Source: Desulfuromonadaceae bacterium GWC2_58_13
GTDB lineage: Bacteria > Desulfobacterota > Desulfuromonadia > Desulfuromonadales > Trichloromonadaceae
Assembly (NCBI GenBank): GCA_001825565.1
Contig: MHXM01000020.1
Location: 1 to 6,383, forward strand
Length of the DNA: 6,383 nt
Direction: 5' to 3'
Each line of letters opens with the position of its first letter. Positions within the stretch are counted from its first letter, which is position 1. Under the pieces are notes generated by a model. It made no database searches and was not told the origin of the DNA. It worked only from the letters and a program-made list of their open reading frames with translations. The position numbers and the translations under genes are program-made. Shown here piece after piece: positions 5,665 to 6,383 of this stretch.

Positions 5665-5682
5665 AAGCGTCGGCATGACCAC
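5665..5682 (+). promoter_or_regulatory. Conserved 18-nt block upstream of Lmo0937 copy 2
   Basis: AAGCGTCGGCATGACCAC, identical at 15 of 18 positions to 2584-2601 upstream of copy 1. It overlaps the left arm of the hairpin that follows and contains an ATG at 5675 that is in frame with the Lmo0937 ORF. The region between the stop at 5592 and this block shows no other clear signal. Confidence 0.5.
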
Positions 5683-5701
5683 GGCCAACCGTTGGCCGTG
5701 G
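5679..5701 (+). promoter_or_regulatory. Leader hairpin before Lmo0937 copy 2
   Basis: CCACGGCCAA (5679-5688) pairs perfectly with TTGGCCGTGG (5692-5701) around a CCG loop. It ends 27 bases before the ATG at 5729. It is followed by GAAAAGCC rather than a T-run, so it is not a standard terminator. It occupies the same place as the hairpin at 2600-2635, although the stem sequences differ. Confidence 0.6.
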
Positions 5702-5715
5702 GAAAAGCCGCCCGG

Positions 5716-5722
5716 AAAGGAG
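5716..5722 (+). promoter_or_regulatory. Ribosome binding site of Lmo0937 copy 2
   Basis: AAAGGAG, 6 bases before the ATG at 5729. It sets the start at MLWT, the same as in copy 1. Confidence 0.75.
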
Positions 5723-5728
5723 AATTAT

Positions 5729-5878
5729 ATGTTGTGGACAGTCGCCGTAATCCTGATCGTGCTGTGGGTGCTGGGCTTGGTGAGCAGTTACACGATGGGT
5801 GGTTTTATTCACGTTCTGCTGGTCATAGCCATTATCGTGGTGCTGCTCAATGTCATTCAAGGCCGAAGGATTTTGTAA
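5729..5878 (+). CDS. Lmo0937-family membrane miniprotein, copy 2
   Basis: A 49-residue paralogue of the protein at 2666: MLWTVAVILIVLWVLGLVS, turn SYTMGGFIH, second helix VLLVIAIIVVLL, and the tail QGRRIL. The two copies agree at 37 of 48 aligned residues, with differences concentrated in the turn and the C-terminal tail. Two transmembrane helices fill almost the whole protein, so it must sit in the inner membrane; function unknown. AAAGGAG at 5716-5722 supports the start. An in-frame ATG at 5675 would add 18 residues beginning MTTA, as the first copy could also be extended from 2594. It is the last intact gene in the window; a strong stem-loop follows 20 bases after the stop. Confidence 0.88.
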   Translation: MLWTVAVILIVLWVLGLVSSYTMGGFIHVLLVIAIIVVLLNVIQGRRIL

Positions 5879-5898
5879 CCGCTCGAGGTTCTTATCGA

Positions 5899-5922
5899 CT
5901 CCCCACGGTTGCCCGTGGGGAG
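5899..5922 (+). terminator. Strong stem-loop between convergent coding regions
   Basis: CTCCCCACGG (5899-5908) pairs perfectly with CCGTGGGGAG (5913-5922) around loop TTGC. It lies 20 bases after the Lmo0937 copy 2 stop and 2 bases beyond the stop of the minus-strand remnant, so it could serve both directions. Neither side has a real T-run (CCTCATTG on the + side), so efficiency as an intrinsic terminator is uncertain. Confidence 0.6.
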
Positions 5923-5924
5923 CC

Positions 5925-6083
5925 TCATTGCAAAATCAGGGCGCAGACATGGGCCGCCAAGGCGGCGCCATCGGCGTACTTGCGCATCCACTGAGCCGTG
6001 GCGTTGTACTGTCGCAGCAGCTCCGCCGCTTTGATTTTCGCGCTTTCCGTGGCTTGGTAGGCGTCGCCCTGCCACTCGGTTTT
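5925..6083 (-). pseudogene. Minus-strand coding remnant, C-terminal end of an unrecognised protein
   Basis: Read on the minus strand from 6083 to a TGA at 5927-5925, this gives 52 residues: KTEWQGDAYQATESAKIKAA, ELLRQYNATAQWMRKYADGA, ALAAHVCALILQ. Third codon positions are strongly G/C and the composition is that of a normal soluble helical protein, so I think it was a real gene. There is no plausible start: upstream the frame runs into the GGGAC palindrome at 6086-6124 and meets a stop near 6146. It therefore looks like the 3' end of a gene cut by rearrangement or repeat insertion. I do not recognise the family. The alternative is a chance open stretch in GC-rich DNA. Confidence 0.42.
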
Positions 6084-6085
6084 TA

Positions 6086-6124
6086 GGGACTGGCTACTTT
6101 TGCAGTATAAAAGTTGCCTGTCCC
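6086..6124. repeat. REP-like palindrome
   Basis: GGGACTGGCTACTTTT (6086-6101) pairs with AAAAGTTGCCTGTCCC (6109-6124) at 14 of 16 positions (two T/T mismatches), with loop GCAGTAT. A half copy of the right arm follows at 6152-6167. The structure resembles bacterial repetitive extragenic palindromes. It directly abuts the broken end of the minus-strand remnant. Confidence 0.6.
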
Positions 6125-6281
6125 GCTCAACGCAACAGCCAACACTTCATTAAATGGTGCCTGTCCCCCCCACCCTGCATTTCGGCGCAGGTTTATAGCG
6201 GCCGGGTCCTCTGGTCTTGTTGGGAATCCATTTTCAATTTTCCACTTTCAAGGGCTGACACCTGATATGGAATCCCCCGAG
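6125..6281. other. Non-coding spacer between the two repeat elements
   Basis: Apart from the half copy at 6152-6167 I see no gene, tRNA or promoter here on either strand. The AT-rich stretch at 6230-6250 and two GGAATCC words (6223 and 6269) are the only other features. Together with the flanking repeats it forms the non-coding end of the window. Confidence 0.5.
6152..6167. repeat. Second copy of the REP-like arm
   Basis: AAATGGTGCCTGTCCC matches the arm at 6109-6124 (AAAAGTTGCCTGTCCC) at 13 of 16 positions, in direct orientation 43 bases downstream, and runs into seven C residues. No matching left arm is seen nearby, so it is a solitary half site or could pair with the left arm at 6086-6101. 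Confidence 0.5.
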
Positions 6282-6339
6282 GGGACGTAGTTGATTAGTT
6301 GACTAACTCCCAGGCTAATTGACTAATCAACAACGTCCC
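6282..6339. repeat. Long imperfect inverted repeat (MITE- or REP-like)
   Basis: GGGACGTAGTTGATTAGT (6282-6299) pairs with ACTAATCAACAACGTCCC (6322-6339) at 17 of 18 positions. The inner part (TGACTAACTCC against GGCTAATTG) continues the stem with wobbles and mismatches, giving one hairpin of about 58 bases. It is AT-richer than the surrounding genes, codes for nothing obvious, and, like the palindrome at 6086, begins with GGGAC. This suggests a mobile or dispersed intergenic element. Confidence 0.6.
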
Positions 6340-6361
6340 TTCATGGTCCTTCCTTGAAGGG
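6337..6361. repeat. Small inverted repeat overlapping the end of the long palindrome
   Basis: CCCTTCA (6337-6343) pairs with TGAAGGG (6355-6361) across an 11-base loop. Its left arm shares CCC with the larger inverted repeat, so the two folds exclude each other. It may be chance. Confidence 0.3.
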
Positions 6362-6383
6362 ATGCAGCAACTCAAACTGCGCG

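Noticed and set aside
6222..6276. GGGAATCCAT and ATGGAATCCC as a possible inverted repeat
   Set aside because: Short arms, a mismatch and a 35-base separation; the shared GGAATCC also reads as a direct repeat, so it is probably chance.
1..6383. CRISPR array, tRNA/rRNA gene, phage genes or toxin-antitoxin pair
   Set aside because: No regularly spaced repeats, no cloverleaf or rRNA sequence, and no recognisable phage or toxin motif. The tiny hydrophobic ORFs could suggest type I toxins, but they match Lmo0937-type and two-helix families with strong ribosome sites and no antisense RNA signal.

Overview
The window is an accessory-looking block of envelope and stress genes from a Gram-negative bacterium. 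Nothing here is diagnostic of species. Lipobox signal peptides, an OmpA-type peptidoglycan-binding domain, periplasmic BON domains and GC-rich third codon positions point to a diderm proteobacterium. The combination of DUF4398/OmpA lipoproteins, CsbD, BON, Lmo0937-type miniproteins and GGGAC-ended intergenic palindromes resembles Desulfuromonadales/Geobacter-type genomes, but this is a low-confidence inference.

Layout: all intact genes lie on the + strand. From 57 to 1425 there are two lipoproteins carrying DUF4398-like helical regions, the second fused to an OmpA C-terminal domain. Next come a CsbD-family miniprotein (1519-1698), a secreted triple-BON protein (1823-2578), a 48-residue Lmo0937-type membrane miniprotein (2666-2812) and a 39-residue one-helix ORF that looks like a truncated relative of a later gene (2840-2959). 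A lipoprotein-like phospholipase D/cardiolipin synthase homologue (2986-4377) follows, with an exported protein of unknown function 1 base behind it (4379-5284). The block ends with a 73-residue two-helix membrane protein (5371-5592) and a second Lmo0937-type miniprotein (5729-5878). No tRNA, rRNA, CRISPR array, integrase or intact transposase is visible.

The last 505 bases (5879-6383) hold no intact gene. They contain a strong stem-loop, a 52-codon minus-strand coding remnant, a REP-like palindrome with a second half copy, and a long imperfect inverted repeat.

Working together (inference): the products cover several envelope layers. Outer-membrane lipoproteins are tethered to peptidoglycan, BON domains act in the periplasm, a PLD enzyme may remodel phospholipid with its exported partner, and tiny inner-membrane proteins plus CsbD complete a general stress set. 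The most unusual signal is that the two Lmo0937 paralogues carry related upstream regions. Each has a conserved 18-nt block and then a hairpin whose stem sequence differs but whose pairing is kept; an in-frame upstream ATG is also conserved.
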